Translations under genes and position numbers: made by a program | Shown: positions 24,673 through 34,043 of the stretch, in pieces | Numbering within the stretch: the first letter of the stretch is position 1 | How the letters are laid out: every line of letters starts with the position of its first letter | The notes under the pieces: model-generated | The model's database searches: none | What the model saw: the letters and a program-made list of their open reading frames with translations, nothing else | What the model was told of the DNA's origin: nothing | Source: Maritalea mediterranea | GTDB lineage: Bacteria > Pseudomonadota > Alphaproteobacteria > Rhizobiales > Devosiaceae | NCBI RefSeq assembly: GCF_021568695.1 | Contig: NZ_JAKGTI010000001.1 | Location: forward strand, 1,426,001 to 1,490,000 | Direction of reading: 5' to 3' | Length of the DNA stretch: 64,000 nt

Positions 24673-25872
24673 TCAGTCCAGCTTTATATTAGCCATTTGG
24701 CGGTAGCGTTCAAAACCGGCCGACAAATCGGCCTGCAGGTCCTCTATGCCTTCTAGGCCGATATTCAGTCGAATCAAGTTGCCGTCATGGGGCCATTGTG
24801 TCACTGAACGCTGGCTGGAAATTTTGACAGGCAAAATCAAACTTTCGAACCCGCCCCAACTATAGCCCATGGCAAAAAGCTCCATGTCGTCGACCATCGC
24901 TGCGACGGCCTCTTCACCTGCTGGCTTAAGAATGAGTGAAAACAGCGCGCCTGGCCCAGTAAAGTCTCGCTGATAGATATCATGCTGTGGGTGCTGCGGC
25001 AGAGCAGGGTGCAGGACCGTTTCGACAAGGGGATGCTTTTCCAGCCATTTTGCCATCTCCAGCGCCTTTTGCCCTTGCTCACGCATGCGCAACTCCAGCG
25101 ATCTCAGGCCGCGCGCGATCAAATAGCTGTCGTCCGGCCCCACGCAAACGCCCAAGGCGCGGTAGGTATTTTGTACCCGTTTTTCGTAGGTGGCATCTGT
25201 GGTGATGGTGCCAAACATGATGTCAGAGTGACCGGAGAACATTTTTGTACCGGCATGGACGACAATATTGGCACCTAAATCAAGTGGCTTATAATAGAGC
25301 GGAGAGGCCCAGCTGTTGTCAGCAATGATTGCGATTTCCTTCGGGCCACATACGCTGGCGATCGCGGGAATATCTTGAACCTCAAATGTAAGTGAACCGG
25401 GCGACTCAACCATGACCGCTTTGGTATTGGGCTGAATTAGCTTTTCAATGCCCACGCCAATCGTCGGATCGTAATAGCGCGTCGTCACACCCATTTTTTC
25501 TAATATCGAATCGCAAAATTGTCGGGTGGGTTCATAAACTGTGTCACAAACCAACAAATCATCACCTGTCTTTAGAACCGCCATCAGTGCGGTGGTGATC
25601 GCACTCACGCCCGATGGTGCCAAAAAGGTCTGCGCGCCATTCTCCAACTCGGTCACCGTGGACTGCACTGCATCATTGGTGGGGTTGCCATGTCGCCCAT
25701 ATCCATAGGGACGCTTATGCCCCTTTAGTTGATCATAGCTTTGAAAAATCACCGTCGACCCGCGCACGATCGGCGGATTCACGAACCCATATTGCTTTTC
25801 CGGGTCACGGCCGTAATGCGTAACTATTGTTGCAGGACTTCTTGGTTTTGAATTGGTATCGTCAGAGTTCAT
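24673..25872 (-). CDS. metC: Cystathionine beta-lyase
   Basis: MetC cleaves cystathionine to homocysteine in methionine synthesis. The 399-residue fold-type I PLP enzyme has the cofactor lysine in VVHAGTKMFSGHSD (Lys210), YGYGRHGNPTNDAVQ, APSGVSAITTALMAVL for the phosphate loop, and DNSWASPLYYKPLDLGANIV. The SWGGFESL motif near 345 separates cystathionine beta-lyase from gamma-synthase. It is divergent from the aapJQMP operon across about 210 bp, and it ends at a terminator within the convergent PAP2 gene. With hom in the same window, it serves the homoserine-to-methionine path. Confidence 0.92.
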   Translation of the reverse strand: MNSDDTNSKPRSPATIVTHYGRDPEKQYGFVNPPIVRGSTVIFQSYDQLKGHKRPYGYGRHGNPTNDAVQSTVTELENGAQTFLAPSGVSAITTALMAVLKTGDDLLVCDTVYEPTRQFCDSILEKMGVTTRYYDPTIGVGIEKLIQPNTKAVMVESPGSLTFEVQDIPAIASVCGPKEIAIIADNSWASPLYYKPLDLGANIVVHAGTKMFSGHSDIMFGTITTDATYEKRVQNTYRALGVCVGPDDSYLIARGLRSLELRMREQGQKALEMAKWLEKHPLVETVLHPALPQHPQHDIYQRDFTGPGALFSLILKPAGEEAVAAMVDDMELFAMGYSWGGFESLILPVKISSQRSVTQWPHDGNLIRLNIGLEGIEDLQADLSAGFERYRQMANIKLD

Positions 25873-25961
25873 TTATTTTACCACTACCAAACATTTTTTT
25901 CTATCTGTGCGCATTACTTACCTGAGATTGGGTAGGAATTGCATTACTTTTATCAACACTC

Positions 25962-26017
25962 TTGACCGCAAAGCAAAAGTGCTTTTCGATAGCGCTTGTG
26001 CGCACAATCAATTGTGC
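25962..26017 (+). promoter_or_regulatory. Candidate promoter and overlapping palindromes upstream of aapJ
   Basis: TTGACC (25962-25967) with a 17-base spacer to TTCGAT is a possible but weak sigma-70 promoter. Just after it lie two overlapping palindromes: TTGTGCGCACAA (25996-26007) and GCACAAT-CA-ATTGTGC (26002-26017). Both are perfect. Their position near the expected start point suggests a repressor site. The GCAC/GTGC spacing is 8, one more than the NtrC consensus. Confidence 0.4.
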
Positions 26018-26086
26018 AGCACGCAAAGCCTCCATCCAAGGAGGGGGAGGCAAAATAATTAAAAGGGTTAGGAAAAAGGCAACGTT

Positions 26087-27100
26087 ATGAACAAAAAAAT
26101 CGTAACAATCGCACTTGGTGCAGCGCTGGGCCTTACAGCGTCAGCCGCCTATGCGGACACTTTGGACGACGTGCAGGAAAAGGGATATATCCAGTGTGGT
26201 GTGTCGCCAAGTACTCCAGGTTTTGCGTCTCCAGATGAAAACAACAATTGGTCAGGTATTGACGTTGACTATTGCCGCGCAATGGCTGCTGCAATTTTCG
26301 ATGATCCAGAAGCTGTGCGTTTCACACCTTTGACATCTAAAGAGCGTTTCACCGCGTTGTCTTCAGGTGAAATCGACGTGTTGTCACGCACAACAACCTG
26401 GACCATGAGCCGCGACACCAACTTGGGCATCAGCTTTGCTGGCGTTATGTTCTATGATGGCCAAGGCTTTATGGTGCCGAAGGATCTTGGCGTGAACTCA
26501 GCAACTGAACTGTCAGGCGCTGCTGTATGTATCGAAGCCGGTACAACAACAGAACTGAACGCTGCTGACTATTTCGCGACCAAAGGCATGGACTACAACC
26601 CAGTTGTGTTCGAAGACCAGGACGAAGTTGTGAAGGCCTATGATGATGGTCGCTGTGACGTGTTCACAACAGACTCATCAGCCTTGGCTGCAGAGCGTTT
26701 CTCTTTGGCAGATCCTGATTCACACAAGATCTTGCCTGAAATCATCTCAAAAGAGCCATTGGGCCCATCAGTTCGTCAAGGTGACGACGAGTGGTTCAAC
26801 ATCGCGCGTTGGGTATACTTCTCACTTCTTGAAGCTGAAGAGTATGGCGTAACCCAAGCCAACGTTGATGAGATGCTTGGTTCAGAGAACCCATCTGTAC
26901 GTCGCTTGCTCGGCGTTGAAGGTGAGTTTGGCTCATATATCGGCCTGTCAAATGACTGGGCATACAACATCATCAAGCATGTTGGTAACTACGGTGAAAT
27001 CTATGAACGCAACGTGACGCCAATCGGCATCGCACGTGAAGGTTCATTGAACGCTCACTGGACACAAGGTGGTATTCAGTACTCACCACCAATTCGCTAA
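26087..27100 (+). CDS. aapJ: General L-amino acid ABC transporter, substrate-binding protein
   Basis: AapJ is the periplasmic binding protein of the Aap uptake system, which takes many L-amino acids in rhizobia. The 337-residue protein has a signal peptide ending SAAYA (about 1-23), then DTLDDVQEKGYIQCGVS, WSGIDVDYCRAMAAAIFDD, the ligand-binding SFAGVMFYDGQGFMVP region, and the AapJ-typical C-terminus YNIIKHVGNYGEIYERN with IQYSPPIR. Codon choice is strongly biased compared with neighbours, consistent with high expression. A hairpin with a T-run lies right after the stop, before aapQ, which would keep aapJ mRNA higher than the membrane genes. Confidence 0.95.
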   Translation: MNKKIVTIALGAALGLTASAAYADTLDDVQEKGYIQCGVSPSTPGFASPDENNNWSGIDVDYCRAMAAAIFDDPEAVRFTPLTSKERFTALSSGEIDVLSRTTTWTMSRDTNLGISFAGVMFYDGQGFMVPKDLGVNSATELSGAAVCIEAGTTTELNAADYFATKGMDYNPVVFEDQDEVVKAYDDGRCDVFTTDSSALAAERFSLADPDSHKILPEIISKEPLGPSVRQGDDEWFNIARWVYFSLLEAEEYGVTQANVDEMLGSENPSVRRLLGVEGEFGSYIGLSNDWAYNIIKHVGNYGEIYERNVTPIGIAREGSLNAHWTQGGIQYSPPIR

Positions 27101-27117
27101 ACCGAATTGAGTTGTTT

Positions 27118-27150
27118 GGCTCGGCGCCCATCGGCGTCGGGCCATTTTTT
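27118..27150 (+). terminator. Attenuating hairpin between aapJ and aapQ
   Basis: GGCTCGGCGCC pairs with GGCGTCGGGCC (two G-U pairs) across CATC, followed by A and six T. Its place inside an operon suggests partial termination or 3'-end stabilisation, giving more binding protein than permease. Confidence 0.7.
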
Positions 27151-27228
27151 CGGGGGAGGGCAATGCCCGCCAATAGGTGAATGAAAACACCTAGATAAGA
27201 CTACTCAACAATAAGAAAAAGGGTAGCC

Positions 27229-28425
27229 ATGGCCAAGAGTCAGGAACAGCTGCAGCAACGCCGCAGCTTATCATCTCTAATATACGACCCGCAATTTCGG
27301 TCCTACGCGTTTCAGATTCTGTTGCTCGTGGTCCTGGTTGGGTTTGGGTGGTGGATTGTTCAAAACACCATCGCCAACCTACAGGCACAGAACAAAACGA
27401 CAGGCTTCGATTTTCTGGATTCAACAGCCGGCTTTGATATTGGATTTTCGCTGATCCCATATAGCCGGGCCTCCACTTATCTCGATGTGTTTTATGTGGG
27501 GATATTAAACACATTACTTGTGGCGATTACCGGTATTGTCCTTGCGACAATGCTTGGGTTTGTCATCGGTATCGCGCGGCTTTCATCCAACTGGATCATT
27601 GCGCGGCTTGCCACGATCTATATTGAAGTCATCCGCAACCTGCCATTGCTGTTGCAATTGTTCTTCTGGTACTTCGCGGTGCTTAAATCCATGCCGTCGG
27701 TACGCGATAGTTTGGAAATCATTGGTGGTTCCGTCTATTTGAACAATCGCGGGCTTTATCTGCCAGATCCAAACCCAAATGATGCGTTCATGTGGGTGCA
27801 GATCGCGGTAGTTCTCGTTCTGATCGGCGGTTTTTTCTTGCAACGCTGGTCAATCCGCCGGGTTGAAGAAACGGGCCAACGTTTTCCATATATCCCAGTT
27901 TTCATTGGGTTGTTGATCGTTGTGCCCACGCTCACATGGTTCGTGACCGGCGCTGCGCTTGACGTCAATTATCCAGAGCTGAACCGGTTCAACTTCCAAG
28001 GGGGCATTCAATTGCCGCCAGAATTTGTGGCGCTTCTGTTTGGCTTGGTGATTTATACCGCCGCCTTTATCGCAGAAATTGTGCGGGCGGGTATTGTCTC
28101 TGTGAGCTCAGGGCAAACAGAGGCTGCTCAATCACTGGGCTTGAAGGATCGGGACCGTTTGAACCTTGTGGTGATCCCACAGGCGATGCGGGTTATCGTA
28201 CCGCCATTGACCAGCCAATATCTGAACTTGACCAAAAACTCATCACTTGCGGTGGCGATCGGTTATCCGGATATTGTGAACGTGTTTATGGGCACGGCGC
28301 TCAACCAATCCGGTAAAGCGGTTGAAGTGATCTTTATGACAATGGCGGTGTATCTCACCTTCTCATTGCTCACTTCGATAATCATGAACTGGTACAACGC
28401 GCGTATTGCGCTAACAGAGCGGTAG
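27229..28425 (+). CDS. aapQ: General L-amino acid ABC transporter, permease 1
   Basis: AapQ is one of two inner-membrane permeases of the Aap system. The 398-residue protein has several hydrophobic segments and the HisM-type inner-membrane domain with the EAA loop that docks on the ATPase: VSSGQTEAAQSLGLKDRDRL. Other family marks are IYIEVIRNLPLLLQLFFWYF and an inserted segment between helices near 150-270, as usual for Aap permeases. It begins 128 bp after aapJ, past the hairpin, and is followed 13 bp later by aapM. Confidence 0.93.
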   Translation: MAKSQEQLQQRRSLSSLIYDPQFRSYAFQILLLVVLVGFGWWIVQNTIANLQAQNKTTGFDFLDSTAGFDIGFSLIPYSRASTYLDVFYVGILNTLLVAITGIVLATMLGFVIGIARLSSNWIIARLATIYIEVIRNLPLLLQLFFWYFAVLKSMPSVRDSLEIIGGSVYLNNRGLYLPDPNPNDAFMWVQIAVVLVLIGGFFLQRWSIRRVEETGQRFPYIPVFIGLLIVVPTLTWFVTGAALDVNYPELNRFNFQGGIQLPPEFVALLFGLVIYTAAFIAEIVRAGIVSVSSGQTEAAQSLGLKDRDRLNLVVIPQAMRVIVPPLTSQYLNLTKNSSLAVAIGYPDIVNVFMGTALNQSGKAVEVIFMTMAVYLTFSLLTSIIMNWYNARIALTER

Positions 28426-28438
28426 AGGGAGGCCCGTT

Positions 28439-29566
28439 ATGTCGAATAAAGTCGCTTACGTGCGGACAGAAATGGCGCCCGATATGCCGCCACCGGTTAC
28501 CCAAACCGGTGTGGTGGGCTGGATGCGTAAAAATCTGTTCAGCGATATTCCAAACACACTGATGACCCTGGTGGCCTTGGCCTTCTTGGTCTGGACAGTT
28601 CCAACACTGTTCAACTTCTTGATTGGCAACGCTGTCTTCATCGCTGAAGACGGGACGCCTTGTCGGGCACCGGGAGCCGGGGCTTGCTGGGCTTATGTTG
28701 CCGATCGGTTTGACTTCTATATTTACGGGTTCTATCCGGACTCTGAATATTGGCGTCCCAATGTGGTCTTTATCGTGGCCGCATTACTGATCACCCATTT
28801 GCTGTGGCCAGATCTTCCTTATAAAGGCCTTTCAGCCATCGCCTTCTTTATCGGCTTGCCGATTTTGGCGATTATTCTGTTGAACGGCGGCAGCTTCGGT
28901 TTGCCCCAGGTCACAACAGAAAAATGGGGCGGCCTGATGGTCACATTGATCATCGCTTCCGTGGGTATTGTGGTCTCTTTGCCATTGGGGGTCGTCTTGG
29001 CTCTCGGGCGGCGGTCTCAAATGCCGTTTGTTAAATATGTCTCGATTGCCTTCATTGAATTGTGGCGTGCGGTGCCGTTGATCACGGTATTGTTCATGGC
29101 GTCGGTAATGCTGCCGCTGTTCTTGCCTGAAGGCACATCCATTGACAAAATCCTGCGTGCTCTCGTTGGCGTTGCGCTCTTCCAAACCGCCTATATGGCG
29201 GAGGTTGTGCGTGGCGGTCTGCAGGCCCTGCCAAAAGGGCAATATGAAGCCTCTCATGCATTGGGTTTGAACTATTTCAAATCCATGTATCTGATCATTC
29301 TGCCGCAAGCGTTGAAACACGTGATTCCCGGCATTGTGAACAGCTTCATTGCCCTGTTTAAGGATACCTCATTGGTATCGATTGTGGGGCTGTTTGATTT
29401 GTTGGGCACGGTGCAAGCCACCACGTCAGCGGTGGAATGGAAAGCACCGCACCAGGCCACAACAGGTTACTTGTTTGCCGCAGCAATATTTTGGGTTTTC
29501 TGTTTCGGGATGTCGCGCTATTCCATGTATATGGAACGCCGGTTGGACACGGGACATAAGGAGTAA
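28439..29566 (+). CDS. aapM: General L-amino acid ABC transporter, permease 2
   Basis: AapM is the second permease and forms a heterodimer with AapQ. The 375-residue protein shows [21 protein letters not shown], the EAA loop [20 protein letters not shown] and [20 protein letters not shown], all typical of the polar amino acid permease family. The long N-terminal region with a Cys-containing loop ([15 protein letters not shown]) is a regular feature of AapM. It ends 5 bp before aapP. Confidence 0.93.
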   Translation: MSNKVAYVRTEMAPDMPPPVTQTGVVGWMRKNLFSDIPNTLMTLVALAFLVWTVPTLFNFLIGNAVFIAEDGTPCRAPGAGACWAYVADRFDFYIYGFYPDSEYWRPNVVFIVAALLITHLLWPDLPYKGLSAIAFFIGLPILAIILLNGGSFGLPQVTTEKWGGLMVTLIIASVGIVVSLPLGVVLALGRRSQMPFVKYVSIAFIELWRAVPLITVLFMASVMLPLFLPEGTSIDKILRALVGVALFQTAYMAEVVRGGLQALPKGQYEASHALGLNYFKSMYLIILPQALKHVIPGIVNSFIALFKDTSLVSIVGLFDLLGTVQATTSAVEWKAPHQATTGYLFAAAIFWVFCFGMSRYSMYMERRLDTGHKE

Positions 29567-29571
29567 ATAAG

Positions 29572-30366
29572 ATGTCAGAAGTAAAAGAAGAAGATATCTC
29601 CGTAGATCGTACAAAGATGACCGTGTCCGAAACGGACGTGGCAATTGAAATAACGGATATGAACAAGTGGTTTGGTGACTTTCACGTGTTGAAAGACATC
29701 AATCTCAAGGTGATGAAAGGCGAGCGGATCGTGATCGCGGGCCCCTCAGGCTCTGGTAAATCCACGCTTATCCGTTGCATCAACCGCCTTGAAGAGCATC
29801 AGCAAGGCCAGATCATTGTAGATGGCATTGAATTGACCTCTGACTTGAAGCGGATTGATGAGGTGCGTCGCGAAGTGGGAATGGTGTTCCAACACTTTAA
29901 CCTCTTCCCGCATCTGACCATTATGGAAAACTGCACATTGGCGCCAATGTGGGTGCGGGGCATTCCCAAGGCTGAGGCCGAGGAAACGGCTATGCACTAT
30001 CTTGAGCGGGTGAAAATTCCCGAGCAGGCGCACAAATATCCAGGCCAGCTTTCCGGTGGTCAGCAGCAGCGTGTGGCGATTGCGCGTTCCTTGTGCATGA
30101 ATCCGAACATCATGCTGTTTGATGAGCCCACTTCGGCGCTTGATCCTGAGATGATCAAGGAAGTGCTTGAGGTAATGGTGAATTTGGCCGAAACCGGCAT
30201 GACCATGCTTTGCGTAACCCACGAAATGGGCTTTGCGCGTCAAGTGGCGAACCGGGTGATCTTTATGGATCAGGGGCAAATCATTGAGCAAAATGACCCT
30301 GAGCAGTTCTTTGACAATCCACAGCATGAGCGGACAAAATTGTTCCTAAGCCAGATTTTGCATTAG
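29572..30366 (+). CDS. aapP: General L-amino acid ABC transporter, ATP-binding protein
   Basis: AapP is the ATPase that powers the Aap system. The 264-residue protein has Walker [10 protein letters not shown] (57-65), the Q-loop [12 protein letters not shown], the signature LSGGQQQR (160-167), Walker [13 protein letters not shown] (181-192) and the switch His in [10 protein letters not shown]. The N-terminal 25 residues before the ABC core are longer than in many amino acid ATPases. It is the last gene of the core operon. A terminator about 60 bp later separates it from the second AapJ-like gene. Confidence 0.95.
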   Translation: MSEVKEEDISVDRTKMTVSETDVAIEITDMNKWFGDFHVLKDINLKVMKGERIVIAGPSGSGKSTLIRCINRLEEHQQGQIIVDGIELTSDLKRIDEVRREVGMVFQHFNLFPHLTIMENCTLAPMWVRGIPKAEAEETAMHYLERVKIPEQAHKYPGQLSGGQQQRVAIARSLCMNPNIMLFDEPTSALDPEMIKEVLEVMVNLAETGMTMLCVTHEMGFARQVANRVIFMDQGQIIEQNDPEQFFDNPQHERTKLFLSQILH

Positions 30367-30424
30367 GAGCTCTTGCTTTATTGGTGGTTATTCGCTTTGC
30401 TGAATAGCTATCGGGGAATTAATT

Positions 30425-30453
30425 GAGGCGGCCCGATTTGGGCCGCCTCTTTG
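30425..30453 (+). terminator. Rho-independent terminator after aapP
   Basis: GAGGCGGCCC and GGGCCGCCTC pair across GATTT (30425-30449), followed by TTTG. It probably ends aapJQMP, though the short T-run may let some transcripts continue into the second binding-protein gene 20 bp later. Confidence 0.7.
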
Positions 30454-30469
30454 CATATTGGGTGTTCAG

Positions 30470-31477
30470 GTGCGTACAATTCTGGTTTTGATCCTGCTCC
30501 TTTTTGGTTTGAGCGCGACTTCGTTTGCCGACACGTTGGAAACCGTGCGGGAGCGTGGGGCGGTCAGGTGTGGCGCCAATGAGGGACATCGCGGCTTTTC
30601 GAACCTGTCGGCCGATGGCTTTTGGTTTGGATTTGATGTTGATTTGTGTCGGGCCGTTTCCGCCGCCATTTTCTCCGACCCGAACCGGGTGTCATTTATA
30701 GAGTATCCAGGCGAGTTCCGCATGACGCCACTGCGCGTGGGTGAAGTGGATTTGATGGCCCGCAATGGCTATTGGAACATGTCGCGCGACAATGAATATG
30801 GGGTGACATATACCGGAATCGCCTTTTATGACGGCCAGGCCATCATGGTGCGCGATGATACGGAAATCATTTCTGCTCTGGAGCTAGATGATATTTCGGT
30901 ATGTGTTGTCGTTGATTCGCTGCAACATGCTGCGTTGGATCGATTCTTCTTCAAAAACCAAATTACGTACGAGGAGGTGATGGTTGAAGATGATGCCGAC
31001 TTGGCGGGGGCCTACATGGCCGGCATTTGCGATGCCATCACTGCCTCAGCCTCAAAATTGCAAGAGATCAAAATCAACGCGGTTAACCCCTCGCAACATC
31101 GGATATTGCCTGAACGGTTGAGTAAAGAGCCCATGGGGCCGGTGGTGCGCAAGGGCGACATGAAATGGCAAACCATCATTCGTTGGGTCCTGTTTGCGAT
31201 GATCAATGCAGAAGAACTGGGCGTTAATTCCCGCAATGTCGACACGATGATTGAGACCAAAAATCCGCGCATGCGGCGACTATTGGGCCTCGAAGGCGAA
31301 TTTGGTCAGGCGTTGGGACTGAACCCGACTTGGGCACAGGACGTTATCCGCAATGTGGGAAATTACGGTGAGGTCTATGAGCGCAATTTCGGCAGCACTT
31401 CCGGTCTCATGATTCCGCGGGGCACCAATGAGCTTTGGACCAAAGGCGGGTTGCACTACGCGCCGCCCGTGCGCTAA
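30470..31477 (+). CDS. Diverged AapJ paralogue (amino acid ABC transporter binding protein)
   Basis: This 335-residue protein aligns with AapJ along its full length: DTLETVRERGAVRCGANEG, FGFDVDLCRAVSAAIF, WNMSRDNEYGVTYTGIAFYD, VIRNVGNYGEVYERNF and the C-terminal LHYAPPVR. It has a signal peptide ending SATSFA. Several ligand-region residues differ from AapJ (for example AGNEGHRG and LMARNGYW in place of VSPSTPGF and VLSRTTTW), so it may bind a different set of ligands and share the AapQMP permease. The start is a GTG at 30470; a TTG at 30458 is possible. No permease or ATPase of its own follows. The last 4 bp overlap the convergent GFA gene. Confidence 0.85.
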   Translation: MRTILVLILLLFGLSATSFADTLETVRERGAVRCGANEGHRGFSNLSADGFWFGFDVDLCRAVSAAIFSDPNRVSFIEYPGEFRMTPLRVGEVDLMARNGYWNMSRDNEYGVTYTGIAFYDGQAIMVRDDTEIISALELDDISVCVVVDSLQHAALDRFFFKNQITYEEVMVEDDADLAGAYMAGICDAITASASKLQEIKINAVNPSQHRILPERLSKEPMGPVVRKGDMKWQTIIRWVLFAMINAEELGVNSRNVDTMIETKNPRMRRLLGLEGEFGQALGLNPTWAQDVIRNVGNYGEVYERNFGSTSGLMIPRGTNELWTKGGLHYAPPVR

Positions 31478-31851
31478 TTGGCCTCGGTGTCTGCAACGCT
31501 TAGCTTTGATCCCGTAACCTGCACAATCTCAAGCTCTTCAGCTGTAACATCAGCATTGTCGAGGCAATAGAAATTGACACCATATTCATCGGGTTTTGTA
31601 CGCCGAGTGTGAAAAGTGTAGATGCCGCACACCTTGCAAAAGTAGTGTTTGGCAATTTTCATGTTCCACTGATAGAGGGACAGAAATTCTTCTCCGGCCA
31701 ACAGTTTGAACTGCGTTTTGTGCACCCCAACCATAACAGCATTCTTTTTGCGACACAGCGAACAGTCACATTTAAGTGCGCTTTTTAAATCGCTCTCAAT
31801 TTCAAACTTAACGTTGCCGCAATGGCAGCTGCCTTGATAGGTTTTCATCAC
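31474..31851 (-). CDS. GFA family protein (Mss4-like, zinc-binding)
   Basis: The 125-residue protein is a single GFA/Mss4-like domain. The zinc ligands are all seen: Cys9 and Cys11 (SCHCGNVKFEI), Cys28, Cys30 and Cys33 (KCDCSLCRKKNA), and Cys72 and Cys75 (FCKVCGIYTFH). The family is named for a glutathione-dependent formaldehyde-activating enzyme, but most members have no proven reaction. It overlaps the AlaX-like gene by 4 bp and is last in the cysK-alaX-GFA operon. Confidence 0.88.
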   Translation of the reverse strand: MMKTYQGSCHCGNVKFEIESDLKSALKCDCSLCRKKNAVMVGVHKTQFKLLAGEEFLSLYQWNMKIAKHYFCKVCGIYTFHTRRTKPDEYGVNFYCLDNADVTAEELEIVQVTGSKLSVADTEAN

Positions 31852-32585
31852 TCATCCGCAAAATGAATCGCCACGCGGCGATTTTGTTTGCCCTTTTTTT
31901 CCACCTTGCCCAGGCGCATCATACCAATCTCCTGCGTGTTGGCCACATGCGTGCCGCCGCAGGGTTGCCAATCAATGGTTTCATCCCCATCCACGATGCG
32001 GATCATACGGATTTTGCCTTGCCCCGATGGCGGTTTGACCGACATGGTTTTCACAAGGTCCGGATTGGCCTCGAGCTCTTCTTCGCTGATCCATTCTTCC
32101 TGCACATCCAGATTGCGCTCAATCAGCGCGTTCAATTGATCTGCGAGCGCGTCCTTATCTTCAGGCGGTTCGGGCATCTGAAAATCGAGCCGCGATTTGG
32201 CCACGCCAATAGACCCACCTGTCACGGGCAGGGGAATAACTACAGAAAGCAAATGCAGCGCGGTATGCATGCGCATCAGTTTGTAGCGGTTATCCCAATC
32301 AATATGGGCGGTGACTTGTTCGCCAGCGCTCAAACCATGATCCGCGGCCTCAGGCACCAGCATGCATCTGCCCTTGTCCCCGTCCGGATGCACACAGGTG
32401 ACAATGGCGATCTTGTCACCATTCTCTCGCTCCAAAAAGCCGCTATCGCCGGGCTGCCCACCCGAGGTGGCATAGAAATTAGAGCGATCTAAAAAGATGC
32501 CGCCATCTTCGCCAACGGACGAAATTGTGGCGGCAGCTGTTGTCAAATAGGCGTCGTTCCGAAATAGAAACTCAGTTTGCGTCAT
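31848..32585 (-). CDS. Alanyl-tRNA editing protein (AlaX-type)
   Basis: This 245-residue protein resembles the editing half of alanyl-tRNA synthetase as a free protein; it removes serine or glycine mis-attached to tRNA-Ala. It has the N-terminal beta domain with ATSGGQPGDSGFLE and the zinc-binding editing domain with RMHTALHLLSVVIP (HxxxH) and the CGGTHVANTQEIG ligands. Length fits the AlaX-M/L class, and it lacks the synthetase core. The ATG at 32585 is chosen over a TTG 6 bp upstream. The start overlaps the end of cysK by 14 bp, so the two are translationally coupled. Confidence 0.9.
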   Translation of the reverse strand: MTQTEFLFRNDAYLTTAAATISSVGEDGGIFLDRSNFYATSGGQPGDSGFLERENGDKIAIVTCVHPDGDKGRCMLVPEAADHGLSAGEQVTAHIDWDNRYKLMRMHTALHLLSVVIPLPVTGGSIGVAKSRLDFQMPEPPEDKDALADQLNALIERNLDVQEEWISEEELEANPDLVKTMSVKPPSGQGKIRMIRIVDGDETIDWQPCGGTHVANTQEIGMMRLGKVEKKGKQNRRVAIHFADE

Positions 32586-33633
32586 TCTCAAAAACCGTAC
32601 TCATGTCAATGTCATGAGAGTGGCTCAAGAATTCCGGCACTGGCAAGCCCTTCTCGCGCAAAAACAACGGGTTAAAAATCTTCGACTGGTAGCGGTTGCC
32701 ATAGTCGCACAATATGGTCACGATCGTGTGGCCAGGCCCCATTTCACGCGCCATCTTCACTGCCCCGGCAATGTTAATGGCCGTCGATCCGCCCATGCAG
32801 ATGCCCTCATGCTGCAACAGGTCAAAGATGTAGGGCAGGGCTTCTTCATCAGAAATCTGATAGGCAAAGTCCGGCGTGAAGCCTTCAAGGTTGGCGGTAA
32901 TGCGTCCCTGACCAATGCCTTCGGTGATCGATCCGCCCTGGGAGGAGAATTCACCGCTGGTGTAATAGCTGTATAGCGCCGCGCCCATCGGGTCAGCCAG
33001 GCCAATTTTAATGTCCTTATTGCGCTGTTTAAGCGCCGCAGAAACACCAGCAAGTGTGCCTCCCGAGCCAACCGCACAAATAAACCCATCGACCTTGCCG
33101 TCAGTCTGGTCAAAAATCTCGGGTCCGGTGGTCTCAATGTGTGCCTGCCGGTTGACAATATTGTCGAACTGATTGGCCCACACAGCGCCCTCAGGCAGCT
33201 CTTTGGCCAGCTTTTCGGCGAGACGACCAGAAACCTTCACATAGTTGTTGGGGTTTTTGTAGGGTTTGGCAGGCACCTCAATCAAAGTCGCCCCCGCGAG
33301 GCGCAGTGAATCCTTTTTCTCTTTCGACTGTGTTTCTGGAATCACAATTACAGATTTGTAACCCAGCGCATTGGCCACCATCGACAGGCCGATCCCGGTA
33401 TTGCCGGCAGTGCCTTCTACGATTGTGCCACCAGGCTTCAACAATCCCTTGCGTTCCGCATCGCGCACAATATAAAGCGCGGCCCGGTCTTTCACAGATT
33501 GGCCCGGGTTAAGAAATTCGGCCTTGCCCCAAATCTCGCACCCGGTCGCTTCAGAAACCGCGTTCAACCGGATAAGGGGCGTGTTGCCAATAGCGCCCAG
33601 AATATCATCATGCTTTTGATTGTGCTTTGTCAT
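32572..33633 (-). CDS. cysK: Cysteine synthase A
   Basis: O-acetylserine sulfhydrylase makes cysteine from O-acetylserine and sulfide. The 353-residue fold-type II PLP enzyme has the cofactor lysine in LNPGQSVKDRAALYI (Lys48), EGTAGNTGIGLSMVA for the substrate loop, and AVGSGGTLAGVSAAL for the phosphate loop. At about 350 residues it belongs to the longer cysK-like group common in alphaproteobacteria, with the C-terminal ICMGGSTAINIAGAVKMARE. Sulfate activation genes cysD-cysNC lie about 400 bp away on the other strand, so assimilatory sulfur genes are grouped here. Confidence 0.92.
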   Translation of the reverse strand: MTKHNQKHDDILGAIGNTPLIRLNAVSEATGCEIWGKAEFLNPGQSVKDRAALYIVRDAERKGLLKPGGTIVEGTAGNTGIGLSMVANALGYKSVIVIPETQSKEKKDSLRLAGATLIEVPAKPYKNPNNYVKVSGRLAEKLAKELPEGAVWANQFDNIVNRQAHIETTGPEIFDQTDGKVDGFICAVGSGGTLAGVSAALKQRNKDIKIGLADPMGAALYSYYTSGEFSSQGGSITEGIGQGRITANLEGFTPDFAYQISDEEALPYIFDLLQHEGICMGGSTAINIAGAVKMAREMGPGHTIVTILCDYGNRYQSKIFNPLFLREKGLPVPEFLSHSHDIDMSTVFENDAN

Positions 33634-34043
33634 TGGAAAATCCTCTGATGTGTTGGCCCAAAACTAAGCGGTGCCTGTGTGCTGATCAAGTGTAGAGTGC
33701 AGAAAAGAAAAGCGTTTTTCCATTTCGCCCATAAGACAATGCGAAAAAACTAATAGAGCAGGAAACAGCAAAAAATCCGGCTGGCATTCTTCTGGTCTTA
33801 TAGGTGCGCAAACCCGGGGTGCGTGCCTGAAAGCCGGTTAAACAATGCGGAAATAGTTTACCCGCAAATGCATGATCTGCGCGAAATGATTTTCTCCCCC
33901 TTTAGGACGGCTAGTGCAAAAAACCATGGATATTCAATTGCGCGAAAAATCAGCGCCCATCCGTTTAAACCTTTGAAATTATTACTTGTTTCGGTGTGTT
34001 CCGGCAATTACTTTAACGCTGTTTAAACAAGCGGACTTTTATT
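33634..34043. other. 410-bp divergent intergenic region between cysK and cysD
   Basis: This gap has no convincing gene. It must contain the promoters of cysK (minus) and cysD (plus). The octamer GTTTAAAC occurs at 33963-33970 and again at 34021-34028, just before cysD. No riboswitch class could be recognised by eye. Confidence 0.4.

Noticed and set aside
26002-26017. NtrC site upstream of aapJ
   Set aside because: GCAC and GTGC are separated by 8 bases rather than 7, and no sigma-54 promoter is seen nearby.
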